A stretch of DNA of 60,650 nt from CAXBYZ01 sp963980215 (GCA_963980215.1 CAXBYZ010000003.1:1-60650), one strand, 5' to 3'. Shown: positions 24,661 through 33,127, counted from the first letter of the stretch. A program made the numbers and translations. The notes: generated by a model from the letters alone, not told the origin.

Positions 24661-24669
24661 ATTATAGCA
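24661..24669 (-). promoter_or_regulatory. Extended -10 promoter of hicBA
   Basis: On the minus strand TGCTATAAT ends 7 nt before the hicB ATG at 24653. It overlaps the stop region of the upstream TrmB gene, so hicBA can be expressed separately. Confidence 0.6.
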
Positions 24670-25444
24670 TTTTTTTTGACTGCTTCCATAGCACTTCAAA
24701 AATCTGTCTTTGGGTTTTAGCAATTTCTTTGTTGTGAATCTCTACTCCAAAAAGATCACCTTCAAACAGGTGGTAGAAGGCAAATACGCCATCATAAATA
24801 TAAGTATCATGGTTAATATCAACAACAGACTTTAAGATAAATCTACATTCATAGAATCGATTATAGTCTTCAACCTTAGTCCACTCACTCATTTTAAGAA
24901 ATTGATTATTATTTTGAATTTCTCTTGATTTAATCTTCCGTTTAACCACCTCTTTTCTTAGTTTTTCAGCAAATTCCTTACCAACACCATCATTCCAGTC
25001 AGCATACCCGTAACCAACAAGTTCACTCTGAGTTTTTAAAGTATTCCACAGCATTTGTTGTAATCCATTTTTACCTCTAAAATACTTGACTTGAGTAGAA
25101 CCTGACGGTTGATGATTCAGAACCGAAAGCTCTGAAACCAACTTAGGTAACTTTTTTCTCTTCTCTTCCAGTTTAGATTCTTCCTTAGCAATCAAGATAT
25201 CTAACCTTTCTGGACTAACCGCCCTAGCTTTAAAACGATGTTGATCTAAAATCTCCTCCACTAAGCCAATATTGTTCAACTCCTCCAACACTCTATATAT
25301 AGTAGTTCTATTTAATTTACTCTCACGAGCCAACTCAACAGGTGTCAATAGATCTCGATTTAATAGAGTTAAATATACCTTAGCCTGTTTTCTATTCAAG
25401 CCAAAATCTTCTAATTTTTTCTCTAATTCATTAGTGTTCATCAT
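24662..25444 (-). CDS. TrmB-family transcriptional regulator
   Basis: 260 residues from the ATG at 25444; the next codon is also Met and is an alternative start. The N-terminal winged HTH is LEDFGLNRKQAKVYLTLLNR with the recognition region SKLNRTTIYRVLEELNNIGL. A coiled-coil linker (about 90-115) and an effector domain with KYFRGKNGLQQMLW and GVEIHNKEIAKTQRQIFEVL follow. TrmB proteins sense small metabolites, often sugars. It is divergent from the 2-hydroxyacid dehydrogenase gene, its likely target along with itself. A good TTTACA-17-TATAAT promoter precedes it. Confidence 0.82.
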   Translation of the reverse strand: MMNTNELEKKLEDFGLNRKQAKVYLTLLNRDLLTPVELARESKLNRTTIYRVLEELNNIGLVEEILDQHRFKARAVSPERLDILIAKEESKLEEKRKKLPKLVSELSVLNHQPSGSTQVKYFRGKNGLQQMLWNTLKTQSELVGYGYADWNDGVGKEFAEKLRKEVVKRKIKSREIQNNNQFLKMSEWTKVEDYNRFYECRFILKSVVDINHDTYIYDGVFAFYHLFEGDLFGVEIHNKEIAKTQRQIFEVLWKQSKKML

Positions 25445-25455
25445 ATCGAACAACA

Positions 25456-25484
25456 ATTATACTTTAAATATCCCATAGTGTAAA
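25456..25484 (-). promoter_or_regulatory. Promoter of the TrmB regulator gene
   Basis: On the minus strand TTTACA (25484-25479), a 17-nt spacer and TATAAT (25461-25456). The start site would fall within about 8 nt of the ATG at 25444. The same 54-bp gap must hold the promoter of the divergent dehydrogenase gene. Confidence 0.6.
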
Positions 25485-25498
25485 GTGGCAGCTAATAT

Positions 25499-26425
25499 AT
25501 GAAAATATTTATCTTAAGTCCAAACTATAAACAACTAATTGTTGGCAACAAACTAGATGGTAAGCTCGAAAAAACTGGAGATTTAATTGTTGTGAGCAAA
25601 ATCCAACCACTTGAATCTATCAAAGAATTATTTCAAGGTAATGAGCCAAGAGTGTTAGCTATCGATCCAGATTTTTGTGACTGGAAAGTACCTAATGAAG
25701 CAATTAAAAAGATTCCAAATTTAAAGGCTATTTGTCTTCAAACAACTTCTTTTAGCTGGGTTGACATTGAATTCATGAAGAAAATTAATATTCCAGTTAT
25801 GAACTTAAGAGGATTCTCCTCTATAGCTGTAGCTGAATGGGCCACAATGATGGCTTTAAATGTAGCAAGGAAAATTCCACTAGTCGTTCAAGACAAGTGG
25901 AAATATGACTACAATAAACACAAAGGGGTTGAGATTAGAGGTAAAACAGCTGGAATAATTGGTTTGGGTAGTATTGGCACTGCTATTGCAGAGAACTGCA
26001 AAGGTTTAGGTATGAAAGTTCAATATTGGTCAAAAAACTCAAAAGATAAAAGATTTGACCCAGTAACCTTAAGCAAGTTAATGAAAACATCAGACTTAAT
26101 TCTTCCTGCTGTAGCTCAAAATGAAAGGACGAGAGGTTTGATAACTGACAAAATGTTAAAAAGCATGAAGCAAAATGCTATTTTTGTTAGCATAGTTCAT
26201 AAAATATATAATCATAAATTGCTAGAAAAACTAATTAAGCAAGAAAAAATCTATGGACTTGCTAACGAAGAAGAGGAAACAAACACAGCAAAGACTAAGG
26301 GAAATATCTGGACTGGCTTGCAACTGGCATGGTGTACAGAAGACTCAATGAGAAAAAATGCCCATCAATGGGTTGAATCTATTACTGATGCTTCTAAGGG
26401 AAAATATACAACCAAAGTGAATTAA
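25499..26425 (+). CDS. D-isomer-specific 2-hydroxyacid dehydrogenase homologue with altered active site
   Basis: 308 residues. The NAD-binding domain is clear: GKTAGIIGLGSIGTAIAENC (about residues 149-168). The flanking catalytic domain shows SSIAVAEWATMMAL. The canonical Arg of the VNxARG motif is replaced (VSIVHKIYN). The catalytic His of TPHxAxxT is Gln or absent (TGLQLAWCTEDS), and the GLDVFE-type segment reads GLANEEEE. It may therefore be non-catalytic or act on an unusual substrate. It is divergent from a TrmB regulator and convergent with the malic enzyme gene. Confidence 0.8.
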   Translation: MKIFILSPNYKQLIVGNKLDGKLEKTGDLIVVSKIQPLESIKELFQGNEPRVLAIDPDFCDWKVPNEAIKKIPNLKAICLQTTSFSWVDIEFMKKINIPVMNLRGFSSIAVAEWATMMALNVARKIPLVVQDKWKYDYNKHKGVEIRGKTAGIIGLGSIGTAIAENCKGLGMKVQYWSKNSKDKRFDPVTLSKLMKTSDLILPAVAQNERTRGLITDKMLKSMKQNAIFVSIVHKIYNHKLLEKLIKQEKIYGLANEEEETNTAKTKGNIWTGLQLAWCTEDSMRKNAHQWVESITDASKGKYTTKVN

Positions 26426-26448
26426 TTTAAGGTTCCGAACCTTAAATT
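26424..26448. terminator. Bidirectional hairpin between convergent genes
   Basis: AATTTAAGGTT (26424-26434), loop CCG, AACCTTAAATT (26438-26448): an 11-bp perfect stem that spans both stop codons (26423-26425 and 26442-26444). The A/T flanks provide a weak U-run in either direction. This is a compact shared terminator. Confidence 0.6.
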
Positions 26449-27656
26449 GTGGTCCCACCAGAATCAACAGCCGCTTTGGAAACCGCCCTGGAAACAATAT
26501 CTTTCAAACGTTTATCAAACGGCTTAGGCAGGATATACTCCGGTCCAAACTTTAACTTGGTTTTGTAGATTTTTTCAACCTCTGGTGTTGCCGGTTCGTG
26601 AGCCAGTTTAGCAATCGCCTTTACCGCCGCTAACTTCATGTCCTCATTAATCTCTTTGGCTCCGGAATCTAAAGCCCCCCGAAAAATATAAGGAAAGCAC
26701 AAAACATTATTTACCTGGTTTGGATAATCGCTTCTACCGGTTGCCATTATCATCTCCGGCACTGCCGCTTTAGCTACTTGGTAAGCAATTTCTGGATTAG
26801 GGTTAGCCATGGCAAACAGAATTGGTTTTTTGGCCATCGACTGAACCATCTCTGGTGTTAACAGGTTCGCTTTTGACACCCCGATAAACACATCCGCCCC
26901 TTTAAGAGTTTCCTGGCAAACAGGGGATTGATCAGTTTCTTGAGCAAACTCAGCTTTATACTTATTTACTTCTCTATTAGCAGTAATCAAACCCTTACTA
27001 TCAAACATAAACAAGTTAGATTTTTTCACTCCCAAAGCAGTAATTAACTTAGCGATAGCAATTCCGGCCGCCCCAGCTCCCGTCATCACCACTTTTACTT
27101 CTTCAATTTTTTTATTCACTATCTCCAAAGCATTTAATAAACCAGCCGAAACAATTACTGCCGTTCCATGTTGATCATCGTGAAATACCGGGATTGATAG
27201 TTTTTTCTTTAATATTTCCTCAACCACAAAACACTCAGGCGCTTTAATATCTTCCAAGTTAATCCCCCCAAAACTAGGGGAAATAGCTTCAATGATATTA
27301 GCTAATTTTACAGGATTTTTCTCATCAATTTCTATATCTACAGCATCAACGCCAGCAAAGTGTTTAAACAAAACTGCCTTACCTTCCATCACTGGCTTTG
27401 AAGCCAAAGCTCCAATATCTCCCAAGCCCAAAACCGCCGAGCCATTGCTAACTACTGCCACTAAGTTATTTTTATTTGTATACTGATAGGCTTTTTTAAC
27501 ATCTTTGCTTATCTCCAAACACGGCTCAGCCACTCCCGGAGTATAAGCCAAAGATAAATCATCAACAGATCTAATTGGCTTAGTGATCTTAATCTGTAAC
27601 TTTCCAGCAGGTTTTCTTGAATGATACTCCAAGGAACTTGTTTTTAAATCGTTCAT
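26442..27656 (-). CDS. NAD(P)-dependent malic enzyme
   Basis: 404 residues from the ATG at 27656. It has SLAYTPGVAEPCLEI near residue 34, VSNGSAVLGLGDIGALASKP, the metal-site block VDIEIDE, HDDQHGTA and the Rossmann motif VMTGAGAAGIAIAKL near 190, then FAMANPNPE. These identify the bacterial malic enzyme, which decarboxylates malate to pyruvate with NAD(P) reduction. It lacks the phosphotransacetylase-like C-terminal domain of longer forms. Upstream Met codons at 27689 and 27676 are possible, but an extended -10 TGATAGAAT ends 7 nt before 27656. Confidence 0.92.
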   Translation of the reverse strand: MNDLKTSSLEYHSRKPAGKLQIKITKPIRSVDDLSLAYTPGVAEPCLEISKDVKKAYQYTNKNNLVAVVSNGSAVLGLGDIGALASKPVMEGKAVLFKHFAGVDAVDIEIDEKNPVKLANIIEAISPSFGGINLEDIKAPECFVVEEILKKKLSIPVFHDDQHGTAVIVSAGLLNALEIVNKKIEEVKVVMTGAGAAGIAIAKLITALGVKKSNLFMFDSKGLITANREVNKYKAEFAQETDQSPVCQETLKGADVFIGVSKANLLTPEMVQSMAKKPILFAMANPNPEIAYQVAKAAVPEMIMATGRSDYPNQVNNVLCFPYIFRGALDSGAKEINEDMKLAAVKAIAKLAHEPATPEVEKIYKTKLKFGPEYILPKPFDKRLKDIVSRAVSKAAVDSGGTTI

Positions 27657-27663
27657 AGGGTGA

Positions 27664-27672
27664 TATTCTATC
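27664..27672 (-). promoter_or_regulatory. Extended -10 promoter of the malic enzyme gene
   Basis: On the minus strand TGATAGAAT ends 7 nt before the ATG at 27656, giving a leaderless message. A second TATAAA-like element lies further upstream near 27695-27700. Confidence 0.5.
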
Positions 27673-27732
27673 ATTTTTGCTTCTGCCATGCATATTTTAT
27701 ACACACTCACCATCTTTCGTGAAAACTTGGGG

Positions 27733-27761
27733 TTGACGTAGTGTGAAAAGTGGTTGAAAAT
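27733..27761 (+). promoter_or_regulatory. Putative promoter of the dcw cluster
   Basis: TTGACG at 27733-27738, a 17-nt spacer and GAAAAT at 27756-27761. The first MraZ box lies in the spacer and the others begin just downstream of the -10. The -10 is weak (4 of 6 consensus bases). Confidence 0.4.
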
Positions 27762-27793
27762 ATATCAAAGTGGAAAAAAGTGGGGAAAAGTGG
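27747..27793 (+). promoter_or_regulatory. MraZ-box array (four AAAGTGG copies in 10-bp phase)
   Basis: AAAGTGG occurs at 27747, 27767, 27777 and 27787. The last three are spaced exactly 10 bp and the first is 20 bp before the second, with a degenerate AAAATAT in the empty slot at 27757. AAAGTG-type repeats upstream of mraZ are the known binding sites of the MraZ repressor in Mollicutes, so this array probably mediates autoregulation of the cluster. Confidence 0.8.
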
Positions 27794-27801
27794 TGAAAAC
27801 T

Positions 27802-28236
27802 ATGCTAATAGGTAACTATCAAACTAAACTATCCGTCAAAGGGCGAGTAGCCTTTCCTAGTAAGTTAAAAAAGACTCTTGGAAGTAAGTTAATTATAACA
27901 GCCGGTTACGAAAAATCTTTGATGATAGTCTCGAAAAATAACTGGCAGTCCGTAGTTGGAGAGATCACTAACCGGCAACTTACCTTAGAACCAGCTCGTG
28001 CTACCGATCGTTTTTTACTAGGAAGCGCTTACGAGGTAGAGCTAGACTCTCAAGGTAGATTTATCATTCCTCCTTACTTAAAAAAATACTCGGGGCTTGA
28101 AGAAGAAGTTGTCTTCATCGGAGTAGGTAATCGAGTCGAACTCTGGAGTTTAAGTAAGTGGCAAGACTATGAACAGTATCTAGATAAAAACATCGAAAAA
28201 CTCGGCCAAAAATTATCTGAAACTCAAAATGGATAA
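27802..28236 (+). CDS. mraZ: Transcriptional regulator MraZ
   Basis: 144 residues from the ATG at 27802: MLIGNYQTKLSVKGRVAFPS begins the first of two AbrB-like swapped-hairpin repeats. The second is AYEVELDSQGRFIIPPYL near residue 80. The DxxGR pattern is present in the second copy (DSQGR) and appears as VKGR in the first. MraZ forms a ring that binds direct repeats upstream of its own gene. The frame is open from 27754, but that would start inside the MraZ-box array. It overlaps rsmH by 8 bp. Confidence 0.93.
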   Translation: MLIGNYQTKLSVKGRVAFPSKLKKTLGSKLIITAGYEKSLMIVSKNNWQSVVGEITNRQLTLEPARATDRFLLGSAYEVELDSQGRFIIPPYLKKYSGLEEEVVFIGVGNRVELWSLSKWQDYEQYLDKNIEKLGQKLSETQNG

Positions 28237-29101
28237 ATACATTCACCAATCAGTTCTGCTTAAAGAAAGTATAGATCTACTAAATATTAGGCCAAAAAAG
28301 GCCTACCTTGACTGTACTCTGGGTTCCGGAGGTCACTCAGTTGAGATCTTAAAGAAAGGAGGCAAGCTATACGGACTTGATGTAGACCCTGAGGCGATTA
28401 AGCGTGCCGAAACACGAATTAATCAGACCTGCCCAGGTGCTTTTTTTAAACTAAAACTTGGTAACTTCTCCAAGCTAAAAGAGCATGCTCAGGAGTTAAA
28501 GCTAACATCACTTTCCGGAATTTTAATGGATCTTGGGCTTTCCAGTGATCAGCTGGAGTACAAAGACAAAGGCTTCTCTTTTCAAATAGATTCACCTTTA
28601 GATATGAGAGCAGATCATAGTCTCGGGGTTACCGCCGAAGATCTAGTAAATGGCTTATCAAAAAATGAACTTACTAAACTCTTTAAAAAGTACGGTCAGG
28701 AACAGTATGCTTTGGCAATTGCTAATCATATTATTTTACGACGTAAACAGTCACCAATCACTACAACCCTAGAGTTAGCTAATCTTGTCAGCAAGGTTAA
28801 AAAAAGAACAGGAGCCACTCATCCAGCCACCAAAGTCTTTCAAGCTCTAAGAATTGCTGTCAACGACGAACTCAATAGCCTTGAAACTGCTTTGCCTCAA
28901 GCTTTTGATCTACTTGAAAAAAATGGCAAATTGGTAGTTATATCCTTTCACTCTTTGGAAGACAGAATTGTAAAAACTTTTATCAAAGACCAACCTAGTT
29001 TAAAAAATCTAACAATAAAACCAATCACTCCAAGCGATCAAGAGTTAACTAAAAACCCTCGAGCAAGAAGCGCTAAATTGAGAGCTGCAACAAAAATATG
29101 A
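28229..29101 (+). CDS. rsmH: 16S rRNA (cytosine-1402-N4)-methyltransferase
   Basis: 290 residues. HQSVLLKESIDLL at the N-terminus, the SAM-binding LDCTLGSGGHS near residue 28, GILMDLGLSSDQLE near 95 and the terminal SFHSLEDRIVK are all typical of RsmH (MraW). The enzyme methylates C1402 of 16S rRNA. Its place between mraZ and ftsL is the standard dcw order. It overlaps both neighbours by a few bases. Confidence 0.95.
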   Translation: MDKYIHQSVLLKESIDLLNIRPKKAYLDCTLGSGGHSVEILKKGGKLYGLDVDPEAIKRAETRINQTCPGAFFKLKLGNFSKLKEHAQELKLTSLSGILMDLGLSSDQLEYKDKGFSFQIDSPLDMRADHSLGVTAEDLVNGLSKNELTKLFKKYGQEQYALAIANHIILRRKQSPITTTLELANLVSKVKKRTGATHPATKVFQALRIAVNDELNSLETALPQAFDLLEKNGKLVVISFHSLEDRIVKTFIKDQPSLKNLTIKPITPSDQELTKNPRARSAKLRAATKI

Positions 29102-29424
29102 CTACTTTAGAAAAAAAATATCATGATCAAGTTAGCAAAAAATGCAAAACTTGTTTAGTTGCTTCACTTGCTTTAGTTTTTTCACTAAGTCTAGTTAAGA
29201 TGGTTTCTTCAAATAGAGCTTCAACTTGGGGTTCTGACTTAAGTAAAATTAAACTCGAAACTCAAAATTTAAAGAAAGAAAACATGGCTTTGCGATCTCA
29301 GTTGGCTCAAAAATCCGGTGGCTTACACCAGTTATTAATAGAAGCAGAAGAAAAAGGCTTTACTTCCAAACTTACCTACAAATACTTCTCTAAAGGTCAA
29401 AAAGTGGCTCAGAACTTGCCATGA
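29098..29424 (+). CDS. ftsL: FtsL-like division protein
   Basis: 108 residues with a short basic N-terminus, one transmembrane helix (about residues 19-36, CLVASLALVFSLSLVKMV) and a following predicted coiled coil (LSKIKLETQNLKKENMALRS). FtsL is poorly conserved, so identity rests on topology, size and position between rsmH and ftsI. In that role it would bridge FtsQ-type and FtsW/FtsI proteins at the septum. Its ends overlap both neighbours as ATGA. Confidence 0.7.
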   Translation: MTTLEKKYHDQVSKKCKTCLVASLALVFSLSLVKMVSSNRASTWGSDLSKIKLETQNLKKENMALRSQLAQKSGGLHQLLIEAEEKGFTSKLTYKYFSKGQKVAQNLP

Positions 29425-31178
29425 ACCCTAAGTGGCGTTTACTTTTTTTAAACATTATCTTTTCCTTTATTGGATTTTTATTACTAGCCCGTCTTTTCTA
29501 CTGGCAAGTTCTAGCTTCAGATAAGTTAGTGAACTTAGCCTCCCTCCAACAACACACTACCATCGAAGTATCAGCCAAAAGAGGAGAAATTCTTGCCTCA
29601 GATGGTAGTTTTCTGGTTGCCAATCAACCAGCTTACTTTGCTTACTTAAAAAGAGATCAAGATAAAGCCTTGCCTACTAAATTATCAGAATCTATAGCCC
29701 CCATCATTTATTCATCAGTTACCAACTCTGCTACTCCATCTTCACGCTTAACTTCAAAAGACAAAGACATATTAATAAAAAAAGCTGAAGATATTATCAA
29801 AGACAGATTGTTAAATGAAAAAATTCAATGGATTCCTTTAGCCAGGAAAATAACCGATGAACAAAAAAACAGTCTTGAGTCTCTAAACTTTCCAGAAATC
29901 TCTTTTGAAGAAGAACAATCTAGGCTATATCCGGAAAGCTCAATGTCAGCTCACTTGCTTGGATTTGTTGGATCCAATGAACAGGGAGGTGATCAGGGTT
30001 TTTATGGTCTAGAAGGTTACTATCAGCGTGAGTTGGCCGGTCGACCCGGTATTATTAAACAGGAAAAAGATGCTTTTAATCAACCAATTCTAATGGGAGA
30101 GTACTTAACTCAAAACAAAAAAGACGGTCGCCAACTCCAACTTTATTTAAATAAAAGTATTCAATTTATGATAGAAACTAAATTGGCAAAAGCTATTCAA
30201 CAATTTGGAGCCAAGTCTGGTTCTATTTCAGTCATGGACCCATATACTGGAGCAATCATTGCCATGGCCTCTCTTCCCTCATACGATCCCCAAGAATTTT
30301 CAAGATTTGAACCAAATCTTTTCTTGAATCCCATTGTTTCAGACGCTTTTGAGCCAGGTTCAATCTTTAAGGTTTTGGTTATGGCTGCAGGTTTAGATGC
30401 CGGTGTCATCAAAAAAGACACCAGGTGTGATATTTGTGACGGCCCATTAAAAATAGATAAATACACCATCAATACCTGGGATAATAAATATCGAGCTGAC
30501 TCAAACATGACAGATGTCTTAGTTCACTCAGACAATGTTGGGATGGTTTTTATTGGACAAAAAATTGGGCTTAATAAGTTCTACGACTACTTTGATAAAT
30601 TTGGCTTTACCGAAAAAACTGGAATTGATCTTCAGGATGAAGTCGTTCCAGTTCCTAGAGAAAAGAAAAAATGGAGTTATGTCGATCTTGCTACTGCTAG
30701 TTTTGGCCAAGGATTTGTAGCTACCAACATGCAGCTACTTCAGTCAGTTTCTGTTATTGCCAATGGAGGTAACTTAGTAGAACCCCGTATCGTTAGTAAA
30801 ATAATCAGTCCCATTAAAGAAACTACCATCCCTGTAAAAATAAAACATCGAGTTATTTCAGAAGAAACAGCCAAGATAGTTACAGATATGATGGTTGCTT
30901 CAGCTAAAGAAGGTGAGGCCAAATGGACCAGCGTTCAAGGCTACAACATTGCTGGAAAAACTGGTACAGCTCAAGTAGCTTACGAGGGTAAGTACGAGGA
31001 AGAGAAAACAAACGCTTCATTTATTGGTTTTGCCCCGGCAAAAAATCCCAAATTTACCATGCTAGTTACTCTGAAAGAACCATCCACTTCTCAATGGGCT
31101 TCAGAAACAGCTGCCCCCCTTTGGTTCTCAATTGCTCAAGATCTACTTAATCACTTTAATGTTGTTCCAGAAAAATAA
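29421..31178 (+). CDS. ftsI: Class B penicillin-binding protein (FtsI/PBP3-type transpeptidase)
   Basis: 585 residues. An N-terminal transmembrane helix (about 8-28), a PBP-dimer domain with EVSAKRGEILASDGS, and a transpeptidase domain follow in order. The active-site Ser-x-x-Lys is EPGSIFK near residue 313, Ser-x-Asn is HSDNVG near 370 and Lys-Thr-Gly is GKTGTAQ near 512. It cross-links septal peptidoglycan, partnered with FtsW, which is encoded downstream. All three catalytic motifs are intact. Confidence 0.93.
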   Translation: MNPKWRLLFLNIIFSFIGFLLLARLFYWQVLASDKLVNLASLQQHTTIEVSAKRGEILASDGSFLVANQPAYFAYLKRDQDKALPTKLSESIAPIIYSSVTNSATPSSRLTSKDKDILIKKAEDIIKDRLLNEKIQWIPLARKITDEQKNSLESLNFPEISFEEEQSRLYPESSMSAHLLGFVGSNEQGGDQGFYGLEGYYQRELAGRPGIIKQEKDAFNQPILMGEYLTQNKKDGRQLQLYLNKSIQFMIETKLAKAIQQFGAKSGSISVMDPYTGAIIAMASLPSYDPQEFSRFEPNLFLNPIVSDAFEPGSIFKVLVMAAGLDAGVIKKDTRCDICDGPLKIDKYTINTWDNKYRADSNMTDVLVHSDNVGMVFIGQKIGLNKFYDYFDKFGFTEKTGIDLQDEVVPVPREKKKWSYVDLATASFGQGFVATNMQLLQSVSVIANGGNLVEPRIVSKIISPIKETTIPVKIKHRVISEETAKIVTDMMVASAKEGEAKWTSVQGYNIAGKTGTAQVAYEGKYEEEKTNASFIGFAPAKNPKFTMLVTLKEPSTSQWASETAAPLWFSIAQDLLNHFNVVPEK

Positions 31179-31192
31179 TAATAAATTTAGGG

Positions 31193-31198
31193 TAAAAT
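31193..31198 (+). promoter_or_regulatory. Candidate -10 for murE
   Basis: TAAAAT ends 7 nt before the murE ATG at 31206, inside a 27-bp gap after ftsI. This agrees with the leaderless pattern. No -35 was recognised. Confidence 0.4.
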
Positions 31199-31205
31199 AT
31201 AGCTT

Positions 31206-32393
31206 ATGTTGTCAAAGGCTAGAAAACTGATACCAAATCCCCTCGTCAACACTTTTTGGCATCTACCAAAAGCTATTTTAGCAAACCTCTTTTACGGCTT
31301 CCCTTCAAGAAAATTGACCATCATAGGTATCACCGGGACTTCTGGTAAAACTACTACCGCTCTACTCACTTACCATGTACTAAAAAAAGCCGGATTCAGG
31401 GTTGCTCTCATATCAACAATTTCTGCCAAGATAGGGGATCAAGAAATAGATATTGGCCTTCATGTTACCAACCCAGATCCTTTTCCTCTCCAAAAACTTT
31501 TAAAAGATATTTACAAACAAGGCTTTACTCACCTAGTTCTTGAAACTACCTCTCACGGTCTTGATCAGCATCGAGTTTGGGGAGTTAACTTTACTTACGG
31601 AATTCTAACCAACATCGCTCACGAACATCTTGATTACCACAAAACTCTAGAAAACTACCAAAAGGCCAAGTTAAAGTTAATCAAAAAATCTAAAATCGCT
31701 GTCATCAATAAATCAGATAAATCATATCAGTTAGCCACAAAAGCTAGCTCAAAAAAAATCATTGAGTTTGATCACCTTAGCCACTTTACTTCTAAAAACT
31801 TAATTGGCTCTTTTAATCAAGCTAATATTTCTGCTACAACAGTAGTTGCTAAAGATTTAAAAATTCCTATCAACACTATTAAAAAAGCTATCTCATCTTT
31901 CCCAGGTATCCCTGGCAGAATGGAAGTTATCCAATCTAAACCATTTACCATTATTATCGACTTTGCTCACAAACCAGACGCTCTAGAAGCTGCATTAAAA
32001 TCACTAAGAAAAATGACTAAAAATAAAGTTATTTCTGTCTTTGGTTGCGCTGGTCTAAGAGACACCTTAAAAAGACCAATCATGGGTGGCATCGCTTCCA
32101 AGTTATCTGACATCACTATCATTACTGCCGAAGATCCAAGAATCGAGAAAGTTACAGATATAAATGATGCTATTGAATCAGGCTTTATCAAGAAAAAAAC
32201 CAATAAACTATACAGAGAACCAGATAGACAAAAAGCCATTAACTTAGCCATCAATCTAGCCAAACCAGGGGACATAGTCGCTCTCTTTGGAAAATCCCAC
32301 GAAAAATCTATGTGTTTTGGTACAATAGAACATCCTTGGTCAGAGCACCAAGCCGTCAATAAAGCTTTAAAATCACGACAAAATAAATCATGA
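31206..32393 (+). CDS. murE: MurE-type Mur ligase (short form lacking N-terminal domain)
   Basis: 395 residues. The ATP site GITGTSGKTTTALLTY begins near residue 41, and the typical MurE N-terminal UDP-binding domain of about 100 residues is missing. LHVTNPDPF, LETTSHGLDQHR and GRMEVIQ follow. The substrate-specificity loop reads EDPRIE, closer to the DNPR of meso-diaminopimelate-adding enzymes than to Lys-type loops. It would add the third stem-peptide residue to UDP-MurNAc-dipeptide. Lys versus DAP remains unproven. It overlaps the next gene as ATGA. Confidence 0.85.
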   Translation: MLSKARKLIPNPLVNTFWHLPKAILANLFYGFPSRKLTIIGITGTSGKTTTALLTYHVLKKAGFRVALISTISAKIGDQEIDIGLHVTNPDPFPLQKLLKDIYKQGFTHLVLETTSHGLDQHRVWGVNFTYGILTNIAHEHLDYHKTLENYQKAKLKLIKKSKIAVINKSDKSYQLATKASSKKIIEFDHLSHFTSKNLIGSFNQANISATTVVAKDLKIPINTIKKAISSFPGIPGRMEVIQSKPFTIIIDFAHKPDALEAALKSLRKMTKNKVISVFGCAGLRDTLKRPIMGGIASKLSDITIITAEDPRIEKVTDINDAIESGFIKKKTNKLYREPDRQKAINLAINLAKPGDIVALFGKSHEKSMCFGTIEHPWSEHQAVNKALKSRQNKS

Positions 32394-33127
32394 AAGACAT
32401 CACCGCCATCATCTTGGCCGCAGGCAAGGGAACCAGATTAAACAGTAGTGATAAAAACAAGGTTGTTAGAGAAATAAACAACAAACCCATGATCTGCTAC
32501 ACCACAGATCTTTTAAAAAATCTTGGAGTCACAGAAACTGTAGTTGTAGTTGGCTTTAGAAAATCATCAGTTATTAGTGTTCTTGGTGATAACTACACTT
32601 ACGCAGTTCAAGAAGAAGCCTTAGGTACTGGCCATGCACTCAAGGTTGCCTTTCCAAAAGTATCTAAAAAAACTAAAATAATTTTAGTTTTAAACGGTGA
32701 TGACTCTGCTTTCTATAAAACCAAAGACATCAAAGATTTAATTAACACTCACCGTAAAACCAAATCAGACATGACTCTAATAACAGTTGTTAAACCCAAA
32801 CCCAATCACTTTGGTAAAGTTGTTCGAGATAAAAATAATCAAATCCAAGCTATTGTTGAGTTTAAAAACGCCAGCGATCAACAGAAAGAGATAAAAGAAA
32901 TCAACACCGCTACTTATTGTTTTAGCTATCAATTTTTAGATAAATATCTAAAAAAAATCAAAAAAAATACTATTTCCCACGAATATTACTTAACAGATTT
33001 GCTTGAAATCGCTATCAAAAACAAAAAGAAAGTTTCAGCCGTCAAATTAAAATCTAATAGATTTCAGGGTATTAACACTTTAGGTGAGCTGAAAGTTGCT
33101 AACATTAAAATGAAAGGACTGATATGA
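32390..33127 (+). CDS. GlmU-like uridylyltransferase domain protein
   Basis: 245 residues comprising only a nucleotidyltransferase domain: IILAAGKGTRLNSSDKNKVV at the N-terminus, QEEALGTGHAL near residue 77, LNGDDSAF near 102 and EINTATYCF near 176. These are GlmU N-domain features (UDP-GlcNAc pyrophosphorylase). The C-terminal acetyltransferase helix of full GlmU is absent, but the adjacent gene has one. It probably makes UDP-GlcNAc for MurA. The metal-binding GDxPL segment is altered to GDDSA. Confidence 0.78.
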   Translation: MKDITAIILAAGKGTRLNSSDKNKVVREINNKPMICYTTDLLKNLGVTETVVVVGFRKSSVISVLGDNYTYAVQEEALGTGHALKVAFPKVSKKTKIILVLNGDDSAFYKTKDIKDLINTHRKTKSDMTLITVVKPKPNHFGKVVRDKNNQIQAIVEFKNASDQQKEIKEINTATYCFSYQFLDKYLKKIKKNTISHEYYLTDLLEIAIKNKKKVSAVKLKSNRFQGINTLGELKVANIKMKGLI

